A DNA stretch of 64,000 nucleotides. It comes from JAUILH01 sp964230215 (GTDB lineage: Bacteria; Bacteroidota; Bacteroidia; Flavobacteriales_D; JAUILH01). The translations under genes and the position numbers were made by a program. Every line of letters begins with the position of its first letter. Position 1 is the first letter of the stretch. The notes beneath the pieces are model-generated. The model saw nothing but the letters and a program-made list of their open reading frames with translations. It had not been told where the DNA came from and ran no database searches. Location: contig CAXRGQ010000014.1 of the NCBI GenBank assembly GCA_964230215.1, positions 248,001 to 312,000 on the forward strand. The letters are read 5' to 3'. Shown piece by piece: positions 45,886 through 56,050 of the stretch.

Positions 45886-48108
45886 CTACGGTATATCAGC
45901 AGTTACGCCTAATTTCTTTTCTTTCGGAAAACCATTCGTTTTTACGATAAAAGGATACATGTTTTTCCCTTTCTCCTTCGTTGGGTCAAATATAACTTTG
46001 AACGTTCCAGAACCACCAGGCTTAATTGTTTGGCTTTCAAATTCAATCGTTAAACATGTGCTCTCAGTTTCAATACTTTCAATCACCAAATCATCCTTAC
46101 CCGTATTTCGATATGTAAAGGTGTGTTCTCTTTTTTCAAGTGATTTAAGGATGCCAAAATCATATATCTCCTTATCGAATTTGATCTCAGCATAAGCACT
46201 ATCAGTTTCATTAGCTATTTGTACGCTTTGAATTTCTATTTTTCGCTCTAATGCAGCGGCCCTTGAAAACACTGAGTTTTGCTTGTCTTGAGGGTTGTCA
46301 GAGATCTTTTGATTTGCTGTGTATTCGCCAAATGGAATTTGCACAAAGCTTAAACTTCCTCCATTTGTCGCCGTGCCATCAATATAGGGTGCCAATTTAC
46401 CGCCATCATATTCACGTAAATAGTTGATCATACTACTTACCCGACGATAGGTTAATTTTACATTGTAATCCGTCGCTGCTAAGGGACTTGCATATCCCTG
46501 CACCGTCATTTCTATTTTTTGTCCTTTTTCCAATTCAACTATTAGTAGTCGAGTGAAAATCTCTAAATCTTCAACGCCTTTATCCACTTTATCGAAAAAG
46601 AAATCTTCAATATCCGCAACGGCATTCTCAGCTTTCTCACCACTTAGTCCTTTGCTATATTCTTTTTTATAAGTTGGGATTAATTCATGATAACGCTGAT
46701 AAGTCGTCAGGTAATTTAAGTTGGTAAAGGTATCCAGCGTATTTGGATTCGGTCTATCGTTATGGAAATACAAGGTAACAGGTAGATGTAAGTTCAAATC
46801 TTCAAGCGATTCATATTTATCACCACTTTCTGGTTCTTCATGAGGAAGCTCTAGAATATATAGGTCGTTGCAGCATGTGCTATGAGAATATGATAAACCA
46901 CCTTCTCTATTTGATGCTAGAACCGCTGTGTATAAATCAACCTTCTTGTAATATAAGTCGTTTGCAGATGAGTTAGCAGGCTTGCCTAAATTTCTTGGTT
47001 GCGAAAATTTACCCCCGGGTTTTCCATTGGAGCTGAATATATCTAGGCCTCCAAATCCTCTGTGCCAAGATGAACTAAAATATAATTTGCGCTCTATCTC
47101 ATTGTAATAAGGACTTACTTCATCATCCGGACTATTAACCACATTGCCCAAGTTTTTCGGCGCGCTATATTGATTTCCATTACTCGTTACTATAGAATAG
47201 TACAAATCTAATCCGCCTTCGCCTCCTTCCATTGTGCTTGAGAAGAATAAGTACTCTTCATCCTCAATAGTTGCTAAATATGGTTGAACAGAACTATAAT
47301 TGTCCCCGTTTATCGAACCAACTTTATCTGGTTTTGACCATTCACCGTTTTTTAGTCTGGATATGTAGATATGGCAAGGCTCACCTTGAATACATCTTGT
47401 AAAGTACATGCGCTTTCCATCAGCTGAAAATACAGCCTCACCATTATCGGAAATGCTTGAATTTATGAGTGTATCCAGCGTTTCTTCTCCACTTTTATCC
47501 GATCTGTAAATTTGTAATCTGTAATCATCGTCTTTAACCACACTCCCTTCTAATTTTCTAGCTCGCATTGAAGTGAAATACGCGACACTATCCAGATAGT
47601 TCAATGCAAATTCTCCAGCATCAGTGTTTCCCTTAAATGGTTTTATTTCCCACTCCGTTGAGTCCTTGTAGTTTTTATTAGCCCAATTGCAAGAACTTAT
47701 CTCTTGCCTGCTTTTTTGACCATAATATGTTTTAGATTTTCTACCGATTTTTTTCTTGACACTTTTCCAGGCGTCAAGAGCTTCACGGTATTCCTCTTTG
47801 TTTTTTGTTAACTCTGCCACATATACTAAAGACTCTGGGTAGATTTTACCGCTCCCCAAGTATGCCACTTTTTTATGGTAATACAAGGCTTTATCATAAT
47901 CGTTGTAGAGTCGAAGGGCTTCAGCGTATTTAAAAATTATGTCGATGGAGGCGCTATCTATGTTCATGGCCTTTTCATAGAATTCGATTGCACCATAGTA
48001 GTCACCTACTTGCATTTTTTCCTCGCCATAGCGCAGGCACTGCTTTAAGTTCTGTCCAAAAACAAAGCTAGAAAACAACACCAATACCAAACACCCCAAT
48101 ACTCTCAT
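45886..48108 (-). CDS. PorE-like protein: TPR, PD40 propeller, OmpA-like and DUF1573 domains
   Basis: The 740-residue protein has a signal peptide ending FVFGQ. Then come a TPR part (about residues 20-110), a propeller of PD40-type repeats (FSADGKRMYFTRC, LFFSSTMEGGEGGLDLY, YFSSSWHRGFGGLDIF), and a region of about 140 residues resembling a divergent OmpA C-domain (YNVKLTYRRVSSMINYL). The last 100 residues look like DUF1573 (YDFGILKSLEKREHTFTYRN, CLTIEFESQTIKPGGSG). The layout matches PorE-type T9SS proteins that tie the system to peptidoglycan. The ATG at 48108 overlaps the PorP/SprF stop as TGATG, so the earlier ATG at 48129 is not needed. Confidence 0.82.
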   Translation of the reverse strand: MRVLGCLVLVLFSSFVFGQNLKQCLRYGEEKMQVGDYYGAIEFYEKAMNIDSASIDIIFKYAEALRLYNDYDKALYYHKKVAYLGSGKIYPESLVYVAELTKNKEEYREALDAWKSVKKKIGRKSKTYYGQKSRQEISSCNWANKNYKDSTEWEIKPFKGNTDAGEFALNYLDSVAYFTSMRARKLEGSVVKDDDYRLQIYRSDKSGEETLDTLINSSISDNGEAVFSADGKRMYFTRCIQGEPCHIYISRLKNGEWSKPDKVGSINGDNYSSVQPYLATIEDEEYLFFSSTMEGGEGGLDLYYSIVTSNGNQYSAPKNLGNVVNSPDDEVSPYYNEIERKLYFSSSWHRGFGGLDIFSSNGKPGGKFSQPRNLGKPANSSANDLYYKKVDLYTAVLASNREGGLSYSHSTCCNDLYILELPHEEPESGDKYESLEDLNLHLPVTLYFHNDRPNPNTLDTFTNLNYLTTYQRYHELIPTYKKEYSKGLSGEKAENAVADIEDFFFDKVDKGVEDLEIFTRLLIVELEKGQKIEMTVQGYASPLAATDYNVKLTYRRVSSMINYLREYDGGKLAPYIDGTATNGGSLSFVQIPFGEYTANQKISDNPQDKQNSVFSRAAALERKIEIQSVQIANETDSAYAEIKFDKEIYDFGILKSLEKREHTFTYRNTGKDDLVIESIETESTCLTIEFESQTIKPGGSGTFKVIFDPTKEKGKNMYPFIVKTNGFPKEKKLGVTADIP

Positions 48109-49118
48109 CACTTCATATAATTTGGACACCTTCTATGCACTTCTGCTTTGTATTTGTAATAACGCATCTTATAGATTAATGCCACTTCCCATCCACCGCG
48201 CTTTAAGCTGGCAGGGTTAAGATTAGATAGGTTTAAATCATAAGATAGACCTGCGTGCCAGTTATCGTAATCCATCCCAATAAATGCGTAACCTGCATCC
48301 CCTCCACGGTAAAACAATCCTCCGTATAGTGCTCGATACTGTCCTCGTTCATTAACTAATGTATATTTACCAAGGTTGCCAAAAATCAATTCCTTATAAA
48401 CACCTTGAAACATAAATGAGAAGCTCGGTATGATATCCCATTTTAGTGAAACAGGGTAGGAGCCTCTCAATTGAATGAGTGCTCTGCGGTCTCGCTGAAT
48501 ATCATCATCATTAAAGAAGCTTTGTCTTGGTTTAAGTAAGTTGAACAGGCCAATCCCAAGTTCTCCCCACATCCTTTCTTTCATGTCATAGCGATAGGTA
48601 AGTCCTGTTCCAAGATTGATATAGCCTCTGCCTTCATTCAAGAAGTTTTCACCGCTTGAGGCAGTCGGGTCATAGGAAATTCCGTTATACTGTGAATCAA
48701 AACTTAAATCCGTGTAGTCAATACTCTTTCTGGTAAATCCGAGTTGTAGTCCAGCAGAAATTCTATGAGCTGAATCTGTACTTATATAGGCTTGATAGGC
48801 GCCACTTAGATTAATCTCGGTTGTTCTGTAGCGCGAATCACCAGTAATATCGTGTAGGAAATTTAGTCCTGCGCTTAAATTATTGTAGTCGCCAAGACCA
48901 CTTTTTTCCGCTGACAAACCAAAAGTATTGAAAGGGTTATCAGAAATGGACCTCCACTGCACACGCTGATTGGCAGCAAATCGAAAATCTTCCTCGAAGA
49001 ATCCAGTATTTCCAGGGTTGTTTATTATCGGCGAATTAAAAAACTGTGAGAAATGAATATCCTGAGCCTTCGTTAACAAACAGCTTCCTATTAGAGATAT
49101 GACAACTAGAAACCTCAC
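48108..49118 (-). CDS. PorP/SprF-family type IX secretion membrane protein
   Basis: This 336-residue outer-membrane barrel has a signal peptide (ending TKAQ), DIHFSQFFNSPIINNPGNTGFF in part (SQFFNSPIINNPGNTG) as the PorP/SprF opening, and a C-terminal strand-rich half. It is the middle gene of three whose starts and stops overlap: the GTG start at 49118 shares a G with the cargo stop as TAGTG, and its stop overlaps the PorE-like ATG. It should export or anchor the large cargo encoded before it. The GTG start is dictated by the reading frame. Confidence 0.92.
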   Translation of the reverse strand: MRFLVVISLIGSCLLTKAQDIHFSQFFNSPIINNPGNTGFFEEDFRFAANQRVQWRSISDNPFNTFGLSAEKSGLGDYNNLSAGLNFLHDITGDSRYRTTEINLSGAYQAYISTDSAHRISAGLQLGFTRKSIDYTDLSFDSQYNGISYDPTASSGENFLNEGRGYINLGTGLTYRYDMKERMWGELGIGLFNLLKPRQSFFNDDDIQRDRRALIQLRGSYPVSLKWDIIPSFSFMFQGVYKELIFGNLGKYTLVNERGQYRALYGGLFYRGGDAGYAFIGMDYDNWHAGLSYDLNLSNLNPASLKRGGWEVALIYKMRYYKYKAEVHRRCPNYMK

Positions 49119-52100
49119 TATCTAATCAATGTAACGTTACCCTTTTTAAAGAATTCCTCTCCATCTAAGCAATATCCTCTCAGATAGTAAACATAGACAT
49201 CAGGGTCGCATTTCTTGTTTTTATGCGTACCATCCCAACCATGGATGACCTGATTAGTTTCATACATTAGTTCACCCCATCTGTCATATACGCAGAAGTA
49301 TAAATCTGTTAAGCTATTAGATCTTACCCTAAGTTGGTCGTTATTTCCATCACCGTTGGGGGTAAAGGCATTCGGAATAAAAATATCCGTCTCATCACAT
49401 ATATACTCAAAGGTATAAACCTGTATAGTGTCAGATCTACTACAATTTCCATTGCTTACGGTTACTACATAGGTGTTTAAACCAAACAGTGATGGAGTTA
49501 TGGTTGGATGCTGTGAGCTCGCATTGTCAAAATCTCCTGAAGGACTCCATGAGTAAGCATTACCATTCGGTAAAACATGAGCACCCGTGCTTCCTCCAAA
49601 TATGATAGTGTCCATATCTACCCATGCATTAACGTTAGACGGGTAGGTACCCACATTTACTAAAGTTGAATCAAGTAAATTACAACCAGATTGTGTGGTG
49701 GCGTACACATAGACATATTGACTTGAGCTTGGGTTGACCGACACTGTGTTAGTCCCATCACCACTTACAATTATACTGTCAGGTTCCCAATCATAAGAAA
49801 TAATAGAATCACTTGGTGTGCCTCCACTTGCCGTAATCTGTGCAAAGTCGCCATCACAAACATCCACGGTCAAAGGCACAGTTAGGGTATTACTTGTAAA
49901 ATCAACAAATACGCTATCGATTAGCTGGCAATTTGGATTTTCTATCATTACATAATAATAGGTTGATTGTACTGGGTTGACTGTGATACTGCTATCTGTC
50001 ATTGGCGTGTTTAATGTATCCGTAAATTGGTTGTTGCTAGACCAATGATAATTTCCATCATGACCAATTCCGCTGGCCCAAATATCAAAACTTGCACTCG
50101 CGCATATAACTGTATCATTTGATGTGTTTAGGAAGAGTTCTGGATATACGGTAATCACCTGAAGTGCCGTATCCTCTAAGGCACATATAGAATCTTCGAT
50201 AGTAAGATAGACATAATAAGTGCCAGTGTCGGTATAAGTTCTGGTAGGTGAGGGTTGAATTGACGTTGTGTCACCATTCCCAAAATCCCACAGATAATTT
50301 GTGTTTCCAATACTGTTGTTGGTAAATGTTACCGTCAACGGAGCGCATCCAGACAGATTATCCACCGTAAACTCTGCAATTGGTTTAATCTCAAAATCAA
50401 ACTTAAACACACCGTTGTTACATCCTGTACTCAAATTATCGCACGACCACGCCCCAGTTGTGCATGGGAAATCATCGTTATTCTGGCAACCTGCACATAC
50501 TGATTGATATATAATTCCATTTGGATCAAATCTACTGGTCCCACCGTCTACATGCTCTCGACTTAACCCACCGCCATAATATGAGCCATAAATAACATTC
50601 TGTGCTTCTCGTTCAAGTACTAAAATGTAAAACCCAAATCCATCAATTACTGATTGAGACCAAGCATCTGTAGTAACTGGCATCTGACCAATGGGGTTGT
50701 TTTGTAAGATATTTGCCCCCCATCCTGATATGTATATATTTCCACAAACATCAATTAAAAAAGCTGCTGGAGAAATGTCTACCACACTATTACCTGTGCC
50801 GAATATGGTTGAATAGTTAACTGTGCTTAAAGTCGAATCGATGGATGTAACAAATTGTCCACTATTGGCATTAGAATACACGCCAGCGGTCACAGGAAAA
50901 GTTCCAAAACTCTCGGTTTGCCCCAGCACATGAACAGCTCCATGTCTATCAAACTCTAAGAAGAAGGCCTGATCATAATTCGCCATACCCAAAAAGCTAG
51001 AGTGTATTAATGTGCTTCCGTCACTCTTGATCTTACAAATAAAGGCATCAGCTTTGCCACCACCATAAGTGTTTTGATATACGCCCGGTGTTACTGGAAA
51101 ACCAGGTGATGAGGTGCCACCAGTTACAAAAACATCATAATTCCCATCCACTTTAAGTGAGTAGGCCGCATCTTTATTCTCACCATTCAGAAATGTACTC
51201 CATTCAAGAGTGCTAAGGTCTTGATTGAATTTGACCACCACTCCAGCTTGACCTCCTTGCAATGTAGCCCCAAAACCGTTCACTATTGGAAAGTCAGCAC
51301 TTCTTGTACAGGTAGCCACATAGCAGTTGCCCAAATCATCTGTCATTACTTCACCTCTGAACTGGTCACCATAATTATACAGTAATGAGTCGTAGGCAAG
51401 ATTAGAAGATACTTGGGCATCATTGTAATTCATTCCATCATTTAAACTTCCACCCAAATAAGTAGAGGCTAGAAGAGCTGTACCGTCGTTACTTAATTTG
51501 GATACACAAATATCTGTTCCTGCTATAAAGTTAGTTCCGTTAGGCACCGAGTTGTAGGCCGTGCCACCTCCAAAAGTATTGTCATAAGCAGAGGCTGAAG
51601 TAGGATAATCTGTTGATCCCGTTAATCCAAACAAAAATAGTTCGTCCTGATCATTAATAATAAGACTATGCACAGTCTCACACTGCGCACCACCAATGTA
51701 AGTGGAGTAAATTTGATTTGTTCCAGTAGCGTTGTATTTAGTGATTATTATATCGGTAATACCAGCACCAGGTGTTCCGGCGAAAGTTGAATCGTAAGCT
51801 CCTAACGTAGTTGGGAAGCCGTTTCCAAATACAGTTCCACCTGAAAATAGATTTCCGTTTAAATCATAGGTTGCGGTCATCCCAAAATTGTTAGCTACCG
51901 ATCCAGAGTTGGTGGAGAATATGAGAGTTGGGTCAATAATCAATTCTACGTCTTCATCGTATCCATCTGGGAACTCAAAACTAACTTCAGTGCCATTTAA
52001 CACGTAATTGCAGGCTACAGCTCTTGTATTCCCATTAATAATCTGGTAAGCAAATGGCTTTTCTTCCACAATTTTACCGAGAATGGTTTCAATCTCTAAT

Positions 52101-52642
52101 TGACCTTTCTTTAATCGAATGCTGGATTGGCCAGCGTATTTCATTTTAATTGCGCTAGCATCTGCGTTTGGTGCAATAATTATATCGTATTTTAACTCCG
52201 AACTGCTTGTATAAAACTTCAAGTTTACCCCTGGATACAAGTCCTGATATTCAACCTCTCCTTTGGCGTGAATGCCAGAGGCCCATTTTGATTGGTCATT
52301 TCCTATAAAGTAGTTATAGTATTCTGGTGATGGAAACGCTGATTTAAATGATTGAGCCTGTCCGTTGACGAATTCAACACGGTAGGCATGTGATTTATAC
52401 CTCAAAGGTTTTCTAGGGTTGTATTCGCTTGGATGTGTATGTAAGCGCGTTAATTCACTAATATCCTGTAGCTTATAGGTGATCGCGTTATTTTCGAGAT
52501 AAATGGTCCCTCCGGGAATATCAGCTCTAAATTTCTCGTGAGCATCCCATTGCCCTTGGTTAGCAATGAAACCAAACATCTTTTGTCCATGAGAAGATGT
52601 AATCAGTCCAATAATTGCAATTAGTAGTAAGCTTAGTCGCAT
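49118..52642 (-). CDS. Large T9SS type B cargo with SBBP propeller and PKD domains
   Basis: The 1174-residue protein has a signal peptide and begins FIANQGQWD, typical of DUF7948. A long middle contains seven or eight SBBP-type beta-propeller blades (YSTYIGGAQCETVHSL, ASTYLGGSLNDGMNY, YGSYYGGGLSREHVDGG). A PKD domain follows (LTVTFTNNSIGNTNYLWDFGNG), then immunoglobulin-like domains. The C-terminus is the type B sorting domain: IPNAFTPNGDGNND, VYDRWGELMY, GWDGTHKNKK and a final KKGNVTLIR. It is a surface protein exported by T9SS and is first in the operon with its PorP/SprF and PorE-like partners. Confidence 0.92.
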   Translation of the reverse strand: MRLSLLLIAIIGLITSSHGQKMFGFIANQGQWDAHEKFRADIPGGTIYLENNAITYKLQDISELTRLHTHPSEYNPRKPLRYKSHAYRVEFVNGQAQSFKSAFPSPEYYNYFIGNDQSKWASGIHAKGEVEYQDLYPGVNLKFYTSSSELKYDIIIAPNADASAIKMKYAGQSSIRLKKGQLEIETILGKIVEEKPFAYQIINGNTRAVACNYVLNGTEVSFEFPDGYDEDVELIIDPTLIFSTNSGSVANNFGMTATYDLNGNLFSGGTVFGNGFPTTLGAYDSTFAGTPGAGITDIIITKYNATGTNQIYSTYIGGAQCETVHSLIINDQDELFLFGLTGSTDYPTSASAYDNTFGGGTAYNSVPNGTNFIAGTDICVSKLSNDGTALLASTYLGGSLNDGMNYNDAQVSSNLAYDSLLYNYGDQFRGEVMTDDLGNCYVATCTRSADFPIVNGFGATLQGGQAGVVVKFNQDLSTLEWSTFLNGENKDAAYSLKVDGNYDVFVTGGTSSPGFPVTPGVYQNTYGGGKADAFICKIKSDGSTLIHSSFLGMANYDQAFFLEFDRHGAVHVLGQTESFGTFPVTAGVYSNANSGQFVTSIDSTLSTVNYSTIFGTGNSVVDISPAAFLIDVCGNIYISGWGANILQNNPIGQMPVTTDAWSQSVIDGFGFYILVLEREAQNVIYGSYYGGGLSREHVDGGTSRFDPNGIIYQSVCAGCQNNDDFPCTTGAWSCDNLSTGCNNGVFKFDFEIKPIAEFTVDNLSGCAPLTVTFTNNSIGNTNYLWDFGNGDTTSIQPSPTRTYTDTGTYYVYLTIEDSICALEDTALQVITVYPELFLNTSNDTVICASASFDIWASGIGHDGNYHWSSNNQFTDTLNTPMTDSSITVNPVQSTYYYVMIENPNCQLIDSVFVDFTSNTLTVPLTVDVCDGDFAQITASGGTPSDSIISYDWEPDSIIVSGDGTNTVSVNPSSSQYVYVYATTQSGCNLLDSTLVNVGTYPSNVNAWVDMDTIIFGGSTGAHVLPNGNAYSWSPSGDFDNASSQHPTITPSLFGLNTYVVTVSNGNCSRSDTIQVYTFEYICDETDIFIPNAFTPNGDGNNDQLRVRSNSLTDLYFCVYDRWGELMYETNQVIHGWDGTHKNKKCDPDVYVYYLRGYCLDGEEFFKKGNVTLIR

Positions 52643-52708
52643 AGCCTAAAGTTATGAAAATCTTTCGTTTAATGTTAGACGGAAAGATTAGAGTTTTAGG
52701 TGCATCTG

Positions 52709-55273
52709 TTAAAATTTACACACGTACTTTAGATTAATACGCCTTCCTGTAAGAAAATTAGGTACGGGATTTTGAAGATTATTAACGTCTTTGATCCATG
52801 TGTAGGAGATAGTATTGTTAATGTTTGCAATATTAAAAATCTCCAAACTAATCCACATGTCGGATACGTTATGCCAAAACGAATCTGGTTTCAGACGCTC
52901 GCGATTGGTTAAGAGATCCTTTAAGAAGCCAATATCCAGTCTTCGGTAAGCCGTGGTTCGCAAAATATCTTTGTATCTATCATGGTCTGGTGGACCGTAT
53001 GGTAAGCCAGTTCCAAATAGCAATGTAAGCGTCACTTTATAAGATGGCCATCGTGGCATTCTGTCTTGAAAATAAAGTCCCAAATTCATAAACTGGTCAG
53101 CAGGTCTAGGTATGTAGCCTGGTTCAATACGAACACTGTCCACAGCCACATCATTAATGCTATAGCCTGGAAAAATCAGCTCTCCGTCTGAGTTGTAAAA
53201 GTCGTAATAGAAATCGTTATTGATATCTTCACGAGTGCGCATGAAGGACAATTTGGCCCATGATTCAACGCCTCTAACAAATTCTCCGTTCAGTTTGAAA
53301 TCTATTCCTGTTGCGTAACCGCTTGCTTTGTTTTCGGCGTGATAACGAATGCGAACATTATCAATTTCATACGGATTAATATCTGTCAGAATTTTATAAT
53401 ACAATTCTGATGTCAACTTAAATGGTCTGTCCCACATGTCAAACGTATAATGTCCACCAAATACAAAATGTACAGATTGTTGTGCAAGCACCGATTGGTT
53501 TAAAGAACCATCGAAGGTTCTTAATGCTCGATATAACGGAGGTTGATGATATACACCAACTGCAAATTTAATTTCTGCATCTCGTCTTATTAGTGTGTCA
53601 TTTCTGTAGTAATACCATCTTGGCGAATAGGAAATTTTTGCTCTTGGACTTATAGTTAGTTGTTCGTTCACTTCCCACCATTGTGAGCGCACACCCGCCG
53701 CAATTCTCACGTAGGCTGGAGACATAAACGTGCTATCCTCGAAATCTATTAGCTTAGATGAGCTCAGGGTGTAAATGTCTTGCACATAAGCACTGTATCG
53801 ATTAGATTGAAGTGATAGATTGGCCTTAATTAATTCATCAAGCTGAATTTCATCTGAAGGTGCTTGTGGGATGCTAAATCCTGCCGAATCCAATAATGAC
53901 CATTCGCTTATTCTATCAGTGAAAATCTCATGTTGAAATTTGGCACCATAGAACAGCTCATGTCGATCATTTAATCTACTATTGGCTTTAATATATGAGT
54001 TAAAAACTGTAGCATCTAGTCTGTTTCTTGCATGGTTTAGAAACGTCCCAACACCACGATTAAACGTGGTTTCACCAAATTCTTCAGAGCCTAAGTCGGT
54101 TTCAATTTCATCTAACCAATACTGCCCCTGAATATCAAACTTCTCGGTCTCAATTGATCTAAAAGCAGAACTAATCCATTTAAAACGGGTGTTTTTTGTC
54201 GGTCTGAAATTCAGTGAGACTGCTCCAGTGTAAGTATTGAATTGAGTGATTTCTTGTCCATCAAAGAATACAGTAAACTTTAAGGCTTCATTTATGGGAC
54301 CAAAAGCAGTTTCTCTGTTTTCTGGTACTACACGGAATTTGTTGCTTGAATAATGAGCAAGTACATCAATGCTGAAATCTTCGGTGGGCATCCAACTTAA
54401 GTAGGTTTGTGCATCAGCAAACTCAGGTCTATAATCGCCTTGGGTTTGCAGAGAGTTTAAAACATAACTATTGTTTCTGTATCGCGCACCGACTAAATAG
54501 GTGAATTTTCTATTCTTAGATCGACCTTCAAAATGGGTGTTTGCTCCCATAAAACTGAGTGTAATACTAGCTCTGGTGTCAGTGGGTTGTCGATACTTAA
54601 TATCGAGCACAGAGGATAATTTATCTCCATACTTAGCATCAAAGCCTCCAGCTGAAAATTGGATGTTTTCGACTAAGTCTGAATGAATAAAACTGAGGCC
54701 TTCCTGCTGTCCGCTTCTTACAAGAAATGGGCGGTAGATCTCAATATCATTTACATAAATCAAGTTTTCGTCATAGTTACCACCCCGCACATTGTAGGTC
54801 GAACTTAGTTCGTTATTAGAACTTACCCCTAGGCCAGATACCTTCAAGAAATCTTCAAAATTTCCAGATGTGGATGCCATACGTTTCAAATCGGGCGGTT
54901 TAACCAATTCTAAGAAAACGCGATTATCTCGTATAACAACACTTTTCTCTTCTTCAATTCCGATAGTAATGTTATACTCTCTTTGCTCACCGCTATTCAG
55001 TTTGAATTGTTTGACCTTAGATTCATAATTAAGGTTACCTCCAAACTCAAATATTATCGCCTTGTTAGCCGGAATGGTGATTTTATAAGACCCATCTCTT
55101 CTAGTGTCGGTGGTCTGCTCTTTGTTTCCGCTTATATCGGTAGCCACTATTCGAACATTCCTCTGAGGTTCGCCAAGTGAGTCGCGCACAATACCATATA
55201 AGGTAGCATCTTGCCCAAAAGATAAGAGGCTAAAACAAATTGATATAAGAAGTATTGTGTATCTCAACAGCAT
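52709..55273 (-). CDS. TonB-dependent outer-membrane receptor
   Basis: The 854-residue receptor has a signal peptide (MLLRYTILLISICFSLLSFGQ, in part), a CarboxypepD_reg-like domain at about residues 20-105 (LYGIVRDSLGEPQRNVRIVA in part), and a plug domain with STYNVRGGNYDENLIYVNDIEIYRPF in part (YNVRGGNYDENLIYVN). A 22-strand-type barrel fills the rest, ending NLKYVCKF. It takes up a large ligand using TonB energy; no substrate-specific SusD partner is beside it, so the ligand is unknown. A TTG twelve bases earlier also opens the frame but lies in the -7 box, so the ATG at 55273 is used. Confidence 0.93.
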   Translation of the reverse strand: MLLRYTILLISICFSLLSFGQDATLYGIVRDSLGEPQRNVRIVATDISGNKEQTTDTRRDGSYKITIPANKAIIFEFGGNLNYESKVKQFKLNSGEQREYNITIGIEEEKSVVIRDNRVFLELVKPPDLKRMASTSGNFEDFLKVSGLGVSSNNELSSTYNVRGGNYDENLIYVNDIEIYRPFLVRSGQQEGLSFIHSDLVENIQFSAGGFDAKYGDKLSSVLDIKYRQPTDTRASITLSFMGANTHFEGRSKNRKFTYLVGARYRNNSYVLNSLQTQGDYRPEFADAQTYLSWMPTEDFSIDVLAHYSSNKFRVVPENRETAFGPINEALKFTVFFDGQEITQFNTYTGAVSLNFRPTKNTRFKWISSAFRSIETEKFDIQGQYWLDEIETDLGSEEFGETTFNRGVGTFLNHARNRLDATVFNSYIKANSRLNDRHELFYGAKFQHEIFTDRISEWSLLDSAGFSIPQAPSDEIQLDELIKANLSLQSNRYSAYVQDIYTLSSSKLIDFEDSTFMSPAYVRIAAGVRSQWWEVNEQLTISPRAKISYSPRWYYYRNDTLIRRDAEIKFAVGVYHQPPLYRALRTFDGSLNQSVLAQQSVHFVFGGHYTFDMWDRPFKLTSELYYKILTDINPYEIDNVRIRYHAENKASGYATGIDFKLNGEFVRGVESWAKLSFMRTREDINNDFYYDFYNSDGELIFPGYSINDVAVDSVRIEPGYIPRPADQFMNLGLYFQDRMPRWPSYKVTLTLLFGTGLPYGPPDHDRYKDILRTTAYRRLDIGFLKDLLTNRERLKPDSFWHNVSDMWISLEIFNIANINNTISYTWIKDVNNLQNPVPNFLTGRRINLKYVCKF

Positions 55274-55282
55274 GCGAATCTC

Positions 55283-55290
55283 CAAAAGTA
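55283..55290 (-). promoter_or_regulatory. Candidate promoter -7 box for the TonB receptor
   Basis: On the minus strand TACTTTTG matches TAnnTTTG exactly and ends nine bases before the ATG at 55273. Confidence 0.4.
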
Positions 55291-55336
55291 GAAACGAATT
55301 TGTTAGAAAACACTTATAAGAAGAAAATATTGTGTC

Positions 55337-55972
55337 TTATTGCTTGAAATCTCCGTTACGCCAGGCTTGTAAGAACTTACCCCAAGCAACAGGGTTAAGA
55401 ATGTTTATTGTAGGCGCTTGTCCTGTATAATAAACTTTTTGTTGCTGATCTCGCAAGGCATCTTTATAACTCAAATAACTGTCATTATTTACACCTTGAG
55501 CTTGTGCAGCGAGCTCTTGTCTTTTTAGATTTTTGGCAGCTAAATCGTACCCCGTGCCTAAATCTAAGTCAAGAAATGCATCAACAAATTGGTCTTTTGT
55601 GGGCCACGGATATACGTTGATTTGCTCTAATTCTGTTGCATCAGATTGCATCATCTGAATTATGCTGTAGCGATAACCACTTAGCGTATCTGGTATAATG
55701 TAAACGGCGTCTCTAAACGAAATAGAAGAGAAACGAATAGTGTCCCCTTTTTTAGCGACAAATGAGAAATAACCATAATAATCGCTCACCGTTCCGTCGG
55801 TCGAATTTATTTTACGGACATAGGCGTAAGGGATAGCATTTAAGCTATCATCAACAATAACCCCTGAAAACTGCACTAACTTTTGATTAATGTCAGCAAC
55901 GGTGCTGTCTTTCTGAGCCTTAATTGTACTAGTTAATCCTAGTAAAAGTAGTAATGCTAATAATATGCGCAT
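55337..55972 (-). CDS. Exported CarboxypepD_reg-like domain protein
   Basis: The 211-residue product has a signal peptide (ending TIKAQ) and one carboxypeptidase-regulatory-like beta-sandwich of about 90 residues (VQFSGVIVDDSLNAIPYAYV, DYYGYFSFVAKKGDTIRFSS). A helical C-terminal part of about 100 residues follows (DQFVDAFLDLDLGTGYDLAAK in part). Such proteins are common in Bacteroidota and lack a known activity. It is followed 64 bases downstream by the TonB receptor and has its own -7 box at 55977. Confidence 0.75.
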   Translation of the reverse strand: MRILLALLLLLGLTSTIKAQKDSTVADINQKLVQFSGVIVDDSLNAIPYAYVRKINSTDGTVSDYYGYFSFVAKKGDTIRFSSISFRDAVYIIPDTLSGYRYSIIQMMQSDATELEQINVYPWPTKDQFVDAFLDLDLGTGYDLAAKNLKRQELAAQAQGVNNDSYLSYKDALRDQQQKVYYTGQAPTINILNPVAWGKFLQAWRNGDFKQ

Positions 55973-55976
55973 ATTT

Positions 55977-55984
55977 CAAAGGTA
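55977..55984 (-). promoter_or_regulatory. Candidate promoter -7 box for the CarboxypepD_reg gene
   Basis: On the minus strand TACCTTTG matches TAnnTTTG exactly and ends four bases before the ATG at 55972. Confidence 0.42.
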
Positions 55985-56050
55985 CTGATTACATAATTCT
56001 TTTAACAGAGACTTTCAGTAAAAATTGTACCAATTATGAAAGATTAACAA

